DNA of 64,000 nt from contig NC_045149.1 of the NCBI RefSeq assembly GCF_008831285.2, positions 18,615,035 to 18,679,034 on the forward strand, given 5' to 3'. Positions within the stretch are counted from its first letter, which is position 1; every line of letters begins with the position of its first letter. A model generated the notes under the pieces. The model made no database searches. It was not told where the DNA came from and was given only the letters and a program-made list of their open reading frames with translations. The DNA is from Nymphaea colorata (lineage: Eukaryota > Streptophyta > Magnoliopsida > Nymphaeales > Nymphaeaceae). Below are positions 29,746 to 41,274 of this stretch, one piece after another. The translations under genes were made by a program, and so were the position numbers.

Positions 29746-31510
29746 CACCTTAAAAGGGGTGAAAGTGTCTCTCATGAGCACTACCGTCCTTGTGGCATTA
29801 AACCGATGAAGCTGGCATTTTTTGTTTCCATAAAACCAGGTTTGTTCTTGAGAAGCATGTTCTTTCCATTTTGGACAACCAATTTGCAGCTTGAATTGAA
29901 AAACACATCCAGAACCATTTGTTTCCTGTGGTTTGATATTGAGATATATGAATGTGAAAACTTCGATTTAGGGTTGCAAAGGTTGGGGTTTTAAATGAAA
30001 TACTCACCGTTCTCGCTCACCCCACACAAAGTTCAAAATCGGTCCAATCGAACACTACCAAGAACATTAACTAAATCCCTTATAGCTAACCAAACATTTA
30101 TGTTCCTACTCTTACTGATTAAATGTCAAGATAATGATGAACAGAAGAGCAGGGAACAAAAAGATCTCTCAAAAGATTATCGGGAACTAGAACCCACGCC
30201 TGCCCATGCTTTGCCTTTTCTTTTCTTTTTCCAAGACCACGGTTCGAGTCTCGAAAAGATCCATATTCGGACCTAGCCGGAAGGAACCAAACAACGGAAT
30301 CCATCCAACGACACGACAATCTTACCAATCACCATCGACGGGGACAAAAAAACCCAAAAAGAAACCAATCAGGCTAACATAGCAGGAACAGGAACCCAAA
30401 CTCGAGATGAATGATCTCTGGATCAATGCATGTGAGATAAATAGTCCACGATTCTTTGAACGCTAGAGAGAGAGTGTGTGCTTGTTGGTGAAAACTCCAA
30501 AGAGATGGACCAGCACCCTTTAAAAATCCAACGGTCGCTTCCTGTCGATCCTGTGGGTGACATAGTGTATGTATGCGTCTGTGTATGTAAGTGTGTTTGT
30601 GCCAATGTATATAGACAAGTGCATGCCCATTTGCATATGTTTCTCTCTTTGTGTGTGTGAATGCGTGCCTCATGTGTATATGTGTGTGCATTTGCATGTG
30701 TAACATTAGATAAGGTCATGCATGTAGGAAGCAATTATTAATACTAATTTTCGCTCTTTTTTATGACAAATACATCAAAAAATAAATACGGATGTAAATT
30801 ACTTTACGTAGAATTCCATTATTCCAAACACAGTTTCCCTAATGTTTGTGCTTTGTGAAGAGCAAGAAAATTTACCAAAAAAGTTGAACTTTTCAAGATT
30901 GAACTCTAAGACACTGGACTTTTCAAGATTTCAAGTGGCGGTTGGGTTGTGATGGAGTTGTTCAACTTGAATTTGTTAAAGCTGATGCACATTTATGTGT
31001 TGGACTTTAGTTGTTGATTTGAAATGTTTTTAGTTAATGTAATAGGAATTCATGGGTTTGAAAGTTTAAATCTTGTATTGAGAAAAGCAATAAAAGAGGA
31101 TTTTTTTGGTTGATTGAAAATATCTATTTGTTTTAATGTTTATTTTGCTTAAATCCCTTGAGGCGATACTCTTACTCCTAGGGGAGCTAGAATTTTTTTT
31201 AAGAGGGGCCAAATAGTATTTTGAAAATTTTTAGAGGGACCGAATAATATTTTTTGGATTTGTTACATAGGGCAAATTAAAAATGTTCAAAAATATAAGT
31301 ACAATATTTTTCTCCCTAAGGGGAACCACGGACCCTGTTTATGCCTCCAATGTTCTGGTTGGCTTCAGGGTTTGAATGGACTTATACACCATTTAATTCG
31401 GGTGTCGTCCTTATCACTATTTGCAGCTGGAACAAAAAATACCATTTGATGATCTTTATATGACCATGCATTTTCAAGAAATATGTGAAAATCATGGCAA
31501 AATCCAAGCA

Positions 31511-31684
31511 AACAGGCGCTTTTTTATGGTAGATACCATGTTCATACGGTATCAAAATGCATTATTGTTTATAAGTGACATAAACTGCGTCGCTAATAAA
31601 CTTTTTGAATAACATAGATCAATGCAGTAATGCAATATTACCATAATATTCATAGCCAATCAGGTGTTCCCCAATGAATTCACA

Positions 31685-31736
<52 letters not shown>

Positions 31737-31974
31737 AGTTAAAGAATCAACAACCATTTGAATTGAAAGGCAATTGCTAAGACATTCATATCTGCATTGA
31801 GGTCAACGGGAAGCATTTCTGAACACGAAAAAGCCGAAAAGGTGCAGAACTGTCGACACAAAAACATGACGAACGCTTATAGGTTGTGTCTCAAACATGC
31901 CATATCATTGAACTAAATGCAACCGAGCAGCAAACACCAAAGCGATGATAGCTTCTTCACAAGAAAACCAATAA
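31511..31974. other. gap between block A and CCT5 pseudogene, with (AT)n microsatellite
   Basis: Contains an AT dinucleotide run at about 31687-31733. The rest is AT-rich without recognisable genes. Confidence 0.6.
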
Positions 31975-34375
31975 TCAGTAATCCGAAGGGCTGATCACAT
32001 CATCGATCTTGAGTATCATCTTCACCACCTGTGTCGCCAGTAAGTATCTGCTGCTGTTTACCGATCAGTGCTTCAAACACATCCTGCTCACGCATGTCAT
32101 TGGTTCCAACATCATTACAATCTATTCCACAGTGGGGATTGTTTTCCTACAACACAGAAAATTAATGGTCTTGATCACTGATTTAATGCCAAAACCAAAA
32201 ATGTCAACATGAAAAATGGAGCAGAGAATATTTTCAAAGTTCCAAACTCAGAATCATTGGCCGAATGAGTCGCATGGCACCTTGATCTGCTGAGACTTAA
32301 CAGCAGATAATGTATCAATTGGCTGAAGGCCGCTGTTTTCTGCCAATGCCATAGGGATGGAGTCCAGTGCATCTGTGAAGGCCCTGATTGCATACTGGGG
32401 GATAAAAAAGGCGAAGAATTAACAAAGATATAGAAGACATAAACGCAGAGAAAACCAATATAGTATATAGCAAATGCAAATGTTGTAACATTTCGATATG
32501 CAGCATGTAACCAATGGACAACATATGGTTCCTACCTGCTCAACTCTAGGATTTTTATCAGCCGCTGCCTCCACAGCAACTGAGCAAGATATTTCAGCAG
32601 CTTCTCCTCCACCATAAACAATTGAGTTGTTATGAATCAAATTCCTTGCAACACATAAAGCATCATGAATACTACGCTTGGTCTCCTCGATTATCATTTT
32701 GTTCCCTGGAAAATCATCACAGAAGATCTTAGCGTCAGTTGGCATCTTATAAAGTATATTCAGAGAGAGTGGCAGACTAATATGACCAATCAAACTAACA
32801 AGCAGCATTGACACATTCATTTTGTCAATTCTGCGGGCTAGAAAATTTCTGTTCAAATCTAACTCAAGAAGACTATATAACGCCTTGTGAAGCTGAGATT
32901 GATGAGGTATTTCACATACTGATGGACACACACGCTCTGACGGAAGCTGTTAGATCTCAACTCCTAGATACTCCCAAGAGTGTCGTCTGAAGAGCTTAGA
33001 CACTCAAGGGAAACATTTCTCCAGCAACAATTTTTCATCAAAACTAGATAAACTTCTGGATTTTCCATGAACCACCCTTCAGTTTCTAAGGCAAAACTAA
33101 GTACATTTTTTTTCATGGGTTCATTTCCATGGTTTTTTATTTATTAGATTTTCAGAAGTAATCAAACAATGATCAAATTACACACAATTTGGAAGATCTG
33201 TCAAAAAATTATAAATGAAGTTTCATGAAATACGCATGTCTTATGGCATCATATTATTTTACTGTTTGTCATCTAGAAGACTAGGGATAATATAATTTAG
33301 TGCCATGATCTTCTAATTTTCCTGACGTTTTTTTGTTTTTAGTATTTTCAATATTTTCTGATAACTGTTTGAGAAAAAAAGAGATTATGGGCATACATGC
33401 ATGTGTATGGGTGCCAGAGACAGCATCTACATGTGCATATCTTTATGTTTAATTTAATGAAATTAAGATGGATATACGAGTAACTCAGCCCTCTACTGTG
33501 CTAGTCCCCTTGATTAAAGAATAAATGTGATGCTGTGAGACAACCTACCACCACGGATGAAGATTGTGACAGCCCTTGAGTTTGCGCACTGTTCAATATA
33601 AAGCATTCTATCTTTTGTAGTCCCAAATGACTTTTCTCGAACTAATCCAGCCTGCAATAACCTATAATTAGTTTATCTGCACATGACTAAAGCTTCAAGG
33701 AAATTAAAACCACAAGCATCATTGTAAGGGCATATCCTCCATGGCAAGTTTATGCGCAACATTACAACCAGCTGACAACATGACAGGAATGAGACATTCA
33801 TGCAAACAATGTAAGTCGTCAAACAATCTTTACACTTTCCCATATATCAGTTTACTTGAAGAAAGAAAAGTACCAAGCAAAACAACTATGGCAGACTGTT
33901 TGCACAACAAGCAGCATTTTATATTATTTACTTACATACAATTGTGTCCAAGATTTTAGAGCTGAAAATCTGAGTCCATTTTTGGATCTCAAAGATGCAG
34001 ACTTTGTGAATTCATACATTAACATCCATTGATATCAAAGAAGAATTGAGACTCACATCTTCGAAGATAGTGTAATCATGCAAGTCTGCACTAGTGGCTC
34101 AATCCTCAATGTTGGTCAAGCTGAACTCAAACTTGTGAGCAATATGTTCCAAATGCTCCACAGCAATCCTGGAAGCCATTTCAAAGCCCTCTGCTATCCG
34201 TATGGGATGAATACCCTGATCTAATAACCGTTCAGCCTGCTCCAGAAGTGCACCAGCCATTACAACCACACCGGTGGTTCCATCACCAATCTCATAATCC
34301 TTGACAACTCAACCATTAGCTTGGCTATCTGATTGTCAACATCCATACTCTCTAAGATTGTTGCCCCATCATTGG
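31975..34375 (-). pseudogene. CCT5: decayed, unprocessed CCT5 (chaperonin TCP-1 epsilon subunit) pseudogene
   Basis: Five exon-like pieces on the minus strand match plant CCT epsilon, a subunit of the cytosolic TRiC/CCT folding complex. 34375-34057 reads [19 protein letters not shown] and [19 protein letters not shown]. 33651-33549 reads [20 protein letters not shown]. 32705-32536 reads [20 protein letters not shown]. 32394-32281 reads [20 protein letters not shown]. 32146-31975 reads the C-terminal exon. Splice sites remain, so this is not a retrocopy. Damage: a deletion shifts the frame after MVELSR, an insertion and stop follow NIED, one extra base shifts the C-terminal exon after QQQIL, and an added codon lies in GGGEAAEI. 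The exons for the N-terminus and for roughly 170-200 residues of the middle (between LSSK and AGLVREKS) are missing; 33660-34056 holds none. A working copy must lie elsewhere. Confidence 0.88.
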
Positions 34376-35101
34376 CTGCCACAACAAACATTAAATAGAA
34401 TGAATCTCTAGTAAACTAATACTTCTCCATTGCTTACAAACCAGCCAGAATATGCATCACCAACAGGAGCAGACAAACATACAGTTAACTCAATTCACTC
34501 AGTTAACCAATGTTCCATTAATTTAACAACATTTAAGTCAATAAAATTTCCAATGACTTGACCACTTTTCAGGCATTCAGTTAATCAGGTGTGATTATTT
34601 AAACAAGCATACTGAGTCCAACGGCCGCAAATTTTCAGCTTAATATAAATATATAAACTACATCCAGCTCAAGACGTCAAATAGAAGTCAATGTTAAGTG
34701 ACATTTGAGCTTAACATGCAGCAACTTGACGTCTGCCACCACAACCAAACGGATAGGAGGGTAAAAATTGCTGAGCAAATTTAGCATCAAACGTTCAAGC
34801 AAATGACCAAAAACACAAGACAATAACTGAAATGCAATCAAAGCTGTATTTGATATGATGATTCCCAGCACTATATGTGCTGTTGTCATGTTGTCAGTGC
34901 ACAATTATATATAATAAAGTTCAGGACCCCACCAAAGCACTATGCTCCATCCGAGTCCAATATCTCAAAATAAGTGTCACAAGTAACAAACAATACACTA
35001 AAATTTCATGATTTCTCGCTAACCAAACGCCGACCTTCAAAGAACCCGATCGAAACAAAAACCTAGGTTTGACGGCCACAAGCCTCTCCGATCTGCCGCA
35101 G
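34376..35101. other. spacer between CCT5 pseudogene and TIC20 gene
   Basis: AT-rich. The missing first CCT5 exon is not found here. The portion just below 35101 should contain the TIC20 3' UTR. Nothing else is supported. Confidence 0.5.
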
Positions 35102-35725
35102 TTACAGCTGCCGGTCGGCGGCCTCCGCAACGAACGGCAGGTAAGGCGTCCGGCCGAGGACGCAGGACGCCAGGCAGTAGAGGAAGCAGCCGACGAGGAG
35201 CGCGAACATGCAGTTGTAGCCGACAATCAAGATCTTGAACCCGATGCCCCTGCCGGGCGTGAAGACGCGCTGGACGAGCAGCGACAGGACGAGGAGGACG
35301 TCCATGACGACGGCCTGCATCGCGTTGAAACGGATGAAGCGGCCGAAGTTGGGGTTGCGGACGAGGAGGAGGTAGAGGGCGAAGAAGGCGGCGAAGCTCG
35401 CGAAGGGGACGGAGCGGTAGGCGGAGACGACGGGGAGCAGGGGCTCGAAGACGTGTTCCAGTGCCAGGTACTGGACGAAGGCGTAGCGCCCGTACTGCAG
35501 GCCGTTGAAGAAAGGGAGGCAATAGGCCGCCGCCGCGATCAGCTGGTCCGCCGCCGGCGTCGGGCTATAGGACGCCAAGGTGACAATAGGAGGCTTGCGC
35601 CTGGGGGTGAGCCGAGGAAGCGATTGCTGCCGGAATGGAGTGTGCCGGAGGAATAAGGGTTTCGCTGTGAGGGTTTTGGGAGATGGTGGGACGACGGCGA
35701 GCCTGAGAAGAGGAACAGAAGCCAT
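35102..35725 (-). CDS. TIC20: TIC20-II/V-type plastid protein import subunit
   Basis: Intronless frame of 207 codons. The ATG at 35725 (MASVPLLRL) is chosen because it starts a classic chloroplast transit peptide, about 55 residues rich in Ser, Thr, Pro, Arg and Leu with almost no acids. The open frame upstream lacks this character. The mature part has four predicted membrane helices and conserved TIC20 phrases: LPFFNGLQYGRYAFVQY, FEPLLPVVSAYRSVPFASF, VRNPNFGRFIRFNAMQAV, RVFTPGRGIGFK and a terminal LGRTPYLPFVAEAA. Length matches the short TIC20-II and TIC20-V paralogues (about 208 residues) rather than the longer TIC20-I. TIC20 proteins sit in the inner envelope and form part of the protein-conducting channel; the short paralogues are less well defined and some have been placed in thylakoids. 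High GC fits an intronless plant gene. A solo LTR begins 110 bp upstream of the ATG and probably displaced the ancestral promoter. Confidence 0.9.
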   Translation of the reverse strand: MASVPLLRLAVVPPSPKTLTAKPLFLRHTPFRQQSLPRLTPRRKPPIVTLASYSPTPAADQLIAAAAYCLPFFNGLQYGRYAFVQYLALEHVFEPLLPVVSAYRSVPFASFAAFFALYLLLVRNPNFGRFIRFNAMQAVVMDVLLVLSLLVQRVFTPGRGIGFKILIVGYNCMFALLVGCFLYCLASCVLGRTPYLPFVAEAADRQL

Positions 35726-35830
35726 TTTTGTGTTTGGTAGGAGGGAAAGGAAGGGATGGAAAGGAACCGAAAGGAAATGGAAGGAAAGGAATGGAATGGA
35801 AATAACAAAATTAATTAAAAAGCTTGTTTG

Positions 35831-35835
35831 GATAC
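35831..35835. repeat. target-site duplication GATAC, left
   Basis: GATAC directly precedes the TG terminus of the solo LTR and recurs directly after its CA terminus at 39248-39252. The reconstructed empty site joins GCTTGTTTG to AAAAGAAAGG across one GATAC. Confidence 0.75.
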
Positions 35836-38800
35836 TGATACGAGCCAAAATTCAACTAGGTTCATATGGGCTGAACAGAGGACCAAGGAGGGTCCAACAA
35901 GGCTCGTAAGGGCTGGACGTGAGTTCAGCAAGGCAGTTAGGCCAGCCAAGGAGGATAGTACGCAGCTTGGAGTTCTTGCAGTGGGCGGAGCGGGCGGAGC
36001 AACAACGGCCAAGCGCGAGCAAAACGGGTTTAAACCTCAAGGTGGCCTTGATCCGTTTTTAGGACTCATCCAACTAGAATGGTCTAACCTATGGTCGAGT
36101 CCTAATCCGAGTTCACACGAGGTAGCCTAGGCCGAACCTAGGCAAATGGGGGTTGAGCCGGTCTAAGCTCAACCATGCGCCCAAGAGTGTGGATCCAAAA
36201 CGATCCACGGACTTGATTCTTTGGACGGATAGCGCCCATTAAATTTGGTTTATTTTAGTACGTTTTTTGGATTCCTTGTGTTCCGTTTTTTATTCATTAG
36301 TGAACCAGTTCGGATTGTGAACCGAGTTGCTTAGGATATTATTTAAGTGATTGATTTCATGTAATTGTTACGCTTGGAGAAATAATGAATTGAATTGGTG
36401 TGTTGGGCGGAATGCCCCTTTCTTTCTCTCTCGTTTTTTCCCTTGGCTCACCCCTCTCCCGTGGTGGTCTCCCTTCTCTCCTTGGCATCCCTCCTCTTCC
36501 ATGGCGCGCACTCTTCTTCCTCCACTCGTCCTCACGGTGTCTCCCTAGCCTAGCGCCATCTCCCTTGGCGTCGTCTTCCATCCAACCCTCACGGTGAAGG
36601 TATGCATCAACTTTCATCTTCTTGATAGCCGAAGGTCCCTCCTCTTCCTTACTTTGTTTTCGTTTCTCCCCTTCCCCCTCGACCTAAGGAACACGGCCTA
36701 AGGATAGCAGCAAGCTCTGGCACAGATCCAGCAAGCAAGAGGCTTGCAAAAGTGCATCAAACGGGCGTCAAAACAGAAGAAATAATACATAGAAGAAGTC
36801 GCCCAAGTAAGAGGAATCAAACGGCGTAATTTGGTCTTCATCCGGGTACTTTAGCGCAAGATAGGCCTCGGCCTGAATTCTGCAATTCCGGTGAACATTC
36901 AATTGATTCCGGCCAGACTTTGGCCAATTCCGGCACGGTCCAAATTGCCCCTGTTCGTGGAAAAGCATAATTACAAGCTGGGGGTATTCTGGTCTTTGTT
37001 TGGAGGAGCGCACTAGGGCAATTCACCCGGTGCTTACACGCATCTTCCTTGGCTGCCGGTTCCTCCTTTGGTAAGTCAATCTCTTCTTTTCTCTAGTTTA
37101 ATTCTAGCCTTTGATCTTGCAACGTATCAACCATCCCCTTACCATCCCATGTGAGCCAGCCACCTGTCCCCTTGATTGCTCTCGTCCCAGCCGAGAATCA
37201 TCCCCTAGCCCATCGTATTCCACAAAATTAGCGAGATCCCCTTCTTGTCGCTACCCAATTCCGATTTTATTTCCTTTCTTCAAGTCAACCGTCGATCGTC
37301 TTTGATCCCAGCCCTTGGTGTCGCCACGTGTCGTAATCCCAGGCTGCACCTCCTGCCACCTCACCAGTCAGCCCCTCCCTCTTCGAGTAGTCTGGTCCCA
37401 CACGGTTTCTCCCTCCCCATCGCCTAAGCCCTCTACCGTTCTCTTAGAAACCTCACGCGTATTTCCTTTTGTGTTAGAGTCTTGAGGTAGCGCCACTTCC
37501 TCCTTACCATAATCCAATCCCTTCCTTCACGCCAGCCAGCCCAGCTCGTCCCCACCTAAGCACCTCTCCACCTCGAGCTTCCTAATCATGACCCCACCTC
37601 AACCGAGCCAGCTAGCCAGCCCTTCCTCTTGGTAGGACCCACACGTTTCCCTTTACCCCACCGTCCCAAGATCCTCTCGCATGGAGTCTCCCCTTTGCCA
37701 CCTCATGCTTCTTCCCTTAGTATTGACCAGCTTTACTCCTTAGACCTTGCCTTTCCCATTTCTTATCGTTTCACCCCCTTGTGTCCGTTGTGAAGAAGAA
37801 AAAAAGATATCACGCGCGTAAACGTTGAAGACTTTCCATTTTGGATTCAAGCCACGTGCCCTCCCCTTTCCTACGAGTTAGGAAAGGAAATTAATGCCAA
37901 TTCAATCCTTATACCTTAGGAAAAAATTGGAATCAATTCCTGGTTCGCTAGTCTCTCTCTAGCGACCCTCTTGGCTCTAATTTCCTTTTTGGAATTAGGC
38001 GCCCCTTTCCCTCCTCGATCTTAGGAAGGAAACCCCACGTCAACCCTTACCTCTTGGTAATTGACGTCCTCCTCACCTCCCTCTATCTTAGTTAGGCAGG
38101 CCGCCACCTGGCCACAACACCCCTTAGGAACCCTCGACCCACTCGTGTCAGCCTTCACTAATTAGGCAAGTCATTACCGTATCCTCCCTTGTCCTCTTTT
38201 AGGAAAGCCCTTATCGCATCGTCCCTTAGTCCACCTCACTATGCCACATCTGATCCTAAACCAAGTCTTAGTCAACCTCGTCCCAGCTGACCCCAAGCCT
38301 TGACTTAGCTCATTTAAACCTCGACCTAGCCAGCCATCCATAGCTGGACCTCCCTCGTAGCTAGGTCTGCCCGAGCTCTAGACCGATCTCTTCTCCATTC
38401 CCGTAGCTAGGATCTCCCGGGTTCTAGACCGAACCCTGCCCTTCCGAAGGTCCTCCCCACGCACAGCGGGACCCTTTCACCTCCGGCACACCTCTTGCTA
38501 CCGCCTCCCCTTCACGGCCAGGAGGGCCTCTTCCAGCAGTAGCACGTCACTTGCTGCTGTCTCTCTCTCACGGCCAGGAGGGCCCTTTTCCAGCAGCTCG
38601 CCCGACGTCCCTAGCCGGCCACTTGAAGACTTCCGGCGTTGCTTCCACTTTGTAGCGGGATCCATCCGCTGTCTTCCTCAACCGGAGTCCTCCCCTCCTT
38701 GTTGTTGCATTGCCCGAGGTCCGGAATTCACCTCGTGGCCACCTTGCTGACAGCCAAGTCTAGCTTGGCCGGTAACGCCCTCCCACTCCCTTGTAGTATC

Positions 38801-39247
38801 GCGGGCCGGGTGCATTTTGCTTGTGTGTTTGCTTGAGCTCGGCTTCGGCCTTGGTTGATTTCAGCGGTACCTCGACGGCCCTTGGCCTAGACACGACCAC
38901 TAATCGACGAGCCTACCTAGGGTATTGGGTGTGGTTTGTTACGCATGGTTATGGTTTGTTTGGTTTGCATGGTTTGTGTTGAGTGAGTTGCGAGAGCATT
39001 TCTGTATCTCACACGTTTGTACGGCCTCACATCCATAGTAGTTTTCTGTAGTAGGTTTTGCTCAGTTAGGTTTTTGAGATAACCCTCCCGTGTATTCACG
39101 TCCTATTGGGTTTGCGCCGGGGTCCTGTCTGGCCGGGTAGTTCCTTGTATAATTTGTTTAGGTTTTTTTGGTCTGGATTCCTCGAGGCGATCTTGGCAGT
39201 AGGACCTCGACTCCTTGGGTTGGCCCGTTGGGGTCGGGATCCTAACA
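35836..39247. mobile_element. solo LTR of an LTR retrotransposon, about 3.4 kb
   Basis: Begins TGATACGAGC and ends GATCCTAACA, so it has the canonical TG...CA termini and is flanked by the 5-bp repeat GATAC. It is markedly GC-rich next to the AT-rich surroundings. Near 36330-36400 it has a TATTATTTAAG element and an AATAATGAATTG segment resembling an LTR promoter and polyadenylation region. It has no gag or pol frame, primer-binding site or second LTR, so it is best read as a solo LTR left by recombination between LTRs. Long LTRs of 2-4 kb occur in some plant Ty3/gypsy lineages, but the lineage cannot be assigned. An unrelated non-autonomous element with the same ends is the main alternative. 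Confidence 0.7.
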
Positions 39248-39573
39248 GATACAAAAGAAAGGAAAGGTTAATACTTTACAACAATACTCCTAACAGTCAA
39301 AATGTTTAAAAAATTAAGAACGTGAAGGAAGGGGTATTGTGAGCAGTCAACACTTTGCTCCTCTCTCCCTTTCCTTTCCTTCCCAATCCGTCCGATTTGG
39401 GAGGGATTGCATTTACACTACACAATCCTTTCATTTCCCTCCATTCCCTTTTTCTCCCCTCCCAACCAAATACACTTTGCCCATTTTCCTCCTCTTTAGT
39501 TAGCCAACCAAACAAAGGAGGGATTGCTCAATCCCTCCCTTTTCTTCCTTTTCCCTCCAACCAAACAGGCCCT
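38614..39573 (+). repeat. secondary duplication, copy 1 (LTR tail plus flank)
   Basis: About 960 bp running from GCCGGCCACTTGAAGAC inside the LTR, through the LTR end and GATAC, to CCAACCAAACAGGCC in the flank. It is closely matched by 40082-41063, with scattered C/T differences and small indels. Confidence 0.9.
39248..39252. repeat. target-site duplication GATAC, right
   Basis: Second copy of the 5-bp duplication. The same LTR end plus GATAC junction is repeated at 40711-40720 within the secondary duplication. Confidence 0.75.
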
Positions 39574-40081
39574 TAATGTCAACCACTTACTAAGGATAGA
39601 AAGCAGACCTTTTAAATATATGTGAAAAAGTATTTTAAACAAAATTTAAACCTACTAATGTGTTTATAAACATTGGTTTTTTATAAATAATGTTTCATTT
39701 TAAGTTATTGTTGTAAAAATCTTGGTCTCTTGATTATCAAAATTTTGATGTTATAAAAGCAGTTCATTTCTTTTATTAATAAAACATTACTAAAGTAAAA
39801 AATCACTATTATATATATATTTATCACTAAATTGCTCTTCAAATCATATGTATGAGGTTAAATTGCAGAAAAATTATTTTAATAATTAAGTTTAACGAGT
39901 CAGACTTTTATCCCTGAGAATTTTTTTTTACCCGTTTTCATATATATACAGGTATAATGAAGACAGGCGGCCCATCACTCGAGAAGTCTCATTCAAGGCT
40001 CAGGTCATGTTGTACATACATACGACGCATTTAATAGCATGGACAGTTGAACCCAATGATTTTGTGTTAAATGACGAAAAT
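39574..40081. other. AT-rich spacer between the two LTR-tail copies
   Basis: About 508 bp, AT-rich with short TA runs; no gene or element recognised. Confidence 0.6.
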
Positions 40082-41063
40082 GCCGGCCACTTGAAGACTT
40101 CCGGCGTTGCTTCCACTTTGTAGTGGGATCCATCCACTGTCTTCCTCAACTGGAGTCCTCCCCTCCTTGTTGCTGCATTGCCCGAGGTCCAGAATTCACC
40201 TCGTGGCCACCTTGCTGACAGCCAAGTCTAGCTTGGCCGGTAACGCCCTCTCACTCCCTTGTAGTATCACGGGCCGGGTGCATTTTGCTTGTGTGTTTGC
40301 TTGAGCCCGGCTTCGACCTTGGTTGATTCCAGCGGTACCTCGACGGCCTTTGGCCTAGACACGACCGCTAATCGACGAGCCTACCTAGGGTATTGGGTGT
40401 GGTTTGTTACGCGTAGTTATGGTTTGTTTGGTTTGCATTGTTTGTGTTGAGTGAGTTGCGAGAGCATTTCTGTATCACACACGCTTGTACGGCCTCACAT
40501 CCCTAGTAGTTTTTTGTAGTAGGTTTTGCTTAGTTAGGTTTTTGGGATAACCCTCCCGTGTATTCACGTCCTATTGGGTTTGCGTCGGGGTCATGTCCGG
40601 CCGGGTAGTTCCTTGTATAATTTGTTTAGGTTTTTTTGGTCTGGATTACTCGAGGCGATCTTGGCAGTAGGACCTCGACTCCTTGGGTTGGCCCGTTGGG
40701 GTCGGGATCCTAACAGATACAAAGGAAAGAAAAGAAAAGAAAAGGTTAATACTTTACAATAATACCCCTAACAGTCAAAATGTTTAAAAAATTAAGAACG
40801 TGAAGGAAGGAGTATTGTGGGCAGTCAACACTTTTGCTCATCTCTTCCTTTCCTTTCCTTCCCAATTCGTTCCATTTGAGAGGGATTGCATTTACACTAC
40901 ACAATCATTTCCTTTCTCTCTCTTTCATTTTCCTCCCCTCCCAACCAAACACACTTTACCATTTTCCCTTCCTTTCCATGCTTTTTAGTTAGCCAACCAA
41001 AACAAAGGAGGGATTGCTCAATTCCTCCCTTTCCTTCCCTTTCCCTCCAACCAAACAGGCCTT
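40082..41063 (+). repeat. secondary duplication, copy 2 (truncated LTR tail plus flank)
   Basis: Copies the last 634 bp of the solo LTR (40082-40715), the GATAC site and about 340 bp of flank. Because it includes host flank on one side and starts within the LTR, it arose by duplicating DNA after LTR insertion, not by a new transposition. Confidence 0.88.
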
Positions 41064-41079
41064 TAGTCTTCCTTCCACT

Positions 41080-41191
41080 GGAATGTGGATGGATTCCTCC
41101 GGGAGGGGAAACTTCGCCGGAATGTGGATGGATTTCTCTGGGAGGGGAAACTTCACCGGAATGTAGATGGATTTCTTCGGGAGGGGAAACG
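41080..41191. repeat. 39-bp minisatellite, about 2.9 units
   Basis: Units begin GGAATGTGGATGGATT at 41080 and 41119 and GGAATGTAGATGGATT at 41158. The period is a multiple of three, so a frame through it reads a 13-residue repeat (NVDGFLREGKLRR and variants). No gene context supports translation. Confidence 0.9.
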
Positions 41192-41274
41192 TTCAAACCT
41201 GGGGGCTTGGGATGTCAATGGGTCGGAATCACCCGAAACCCAACCGGATTTTGGATTCGTTCACCCGAAACCTA

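Larger units (their letters stand above)
25703..31510 (+). repeat. duplicated block, copy A
   Basis: This block aligns by eye with 42494-47362 (copy B). The left arm (25703-26915) and right arm (29440-31510) match B in the same orientation; the core (26926-29415) matches in reverse orientation. Matching landmarks include ACACGTATAGATATGAAAAT (25759 and 42559) and TGGACCGCATTCAAG in the left arms, and the CGGACCTAGCCGGAAGGAAC segment (30269, 46133) in the right arms. A has extra sequence absent from B at about 26000-26395, 29150-29380 and 29749-30080. No complete gene is visible in either copy. Confidence 0.85.

Noticed and set aside
30236-30260. Possible tRNA B box GGTTCGAGTCTC in copy A (and at 46100 in B)
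   Set aside because: The upstream sequence lacks an A box at tRNA spacing and does not fold as a tRNA.
30374-30734. His/Thr-rich frames present in both duplicated blocks (also 46237-46601)
   Set aside because: They arise from TG/CA-rich low-complexity DNA and are conserved only because the block is duplicated.
35069-35656. 195-codon plus-strand frame opposite TIC20
   Set aside because: It is a GC-driven shadow of the TIC20 coding strand, composed of Asp/Glu/Arg/Gly runs.
36351-38836. Several short frames within 36.3-38.8 kb
   Set aside because: They lie inside the solo LTR, are Ser/Pro/Leu low-complexity, and match no gag or pol domain.
38614-41063. The two LTR-tail copies considered as the LTR pair of one small retrotransposon
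   Set aside because: The shared sequence includes the LTR end, the target site and host flank, and the 508-bp spacer has no primer-binding site or coding sequence; a later segmental duplication explains it better.
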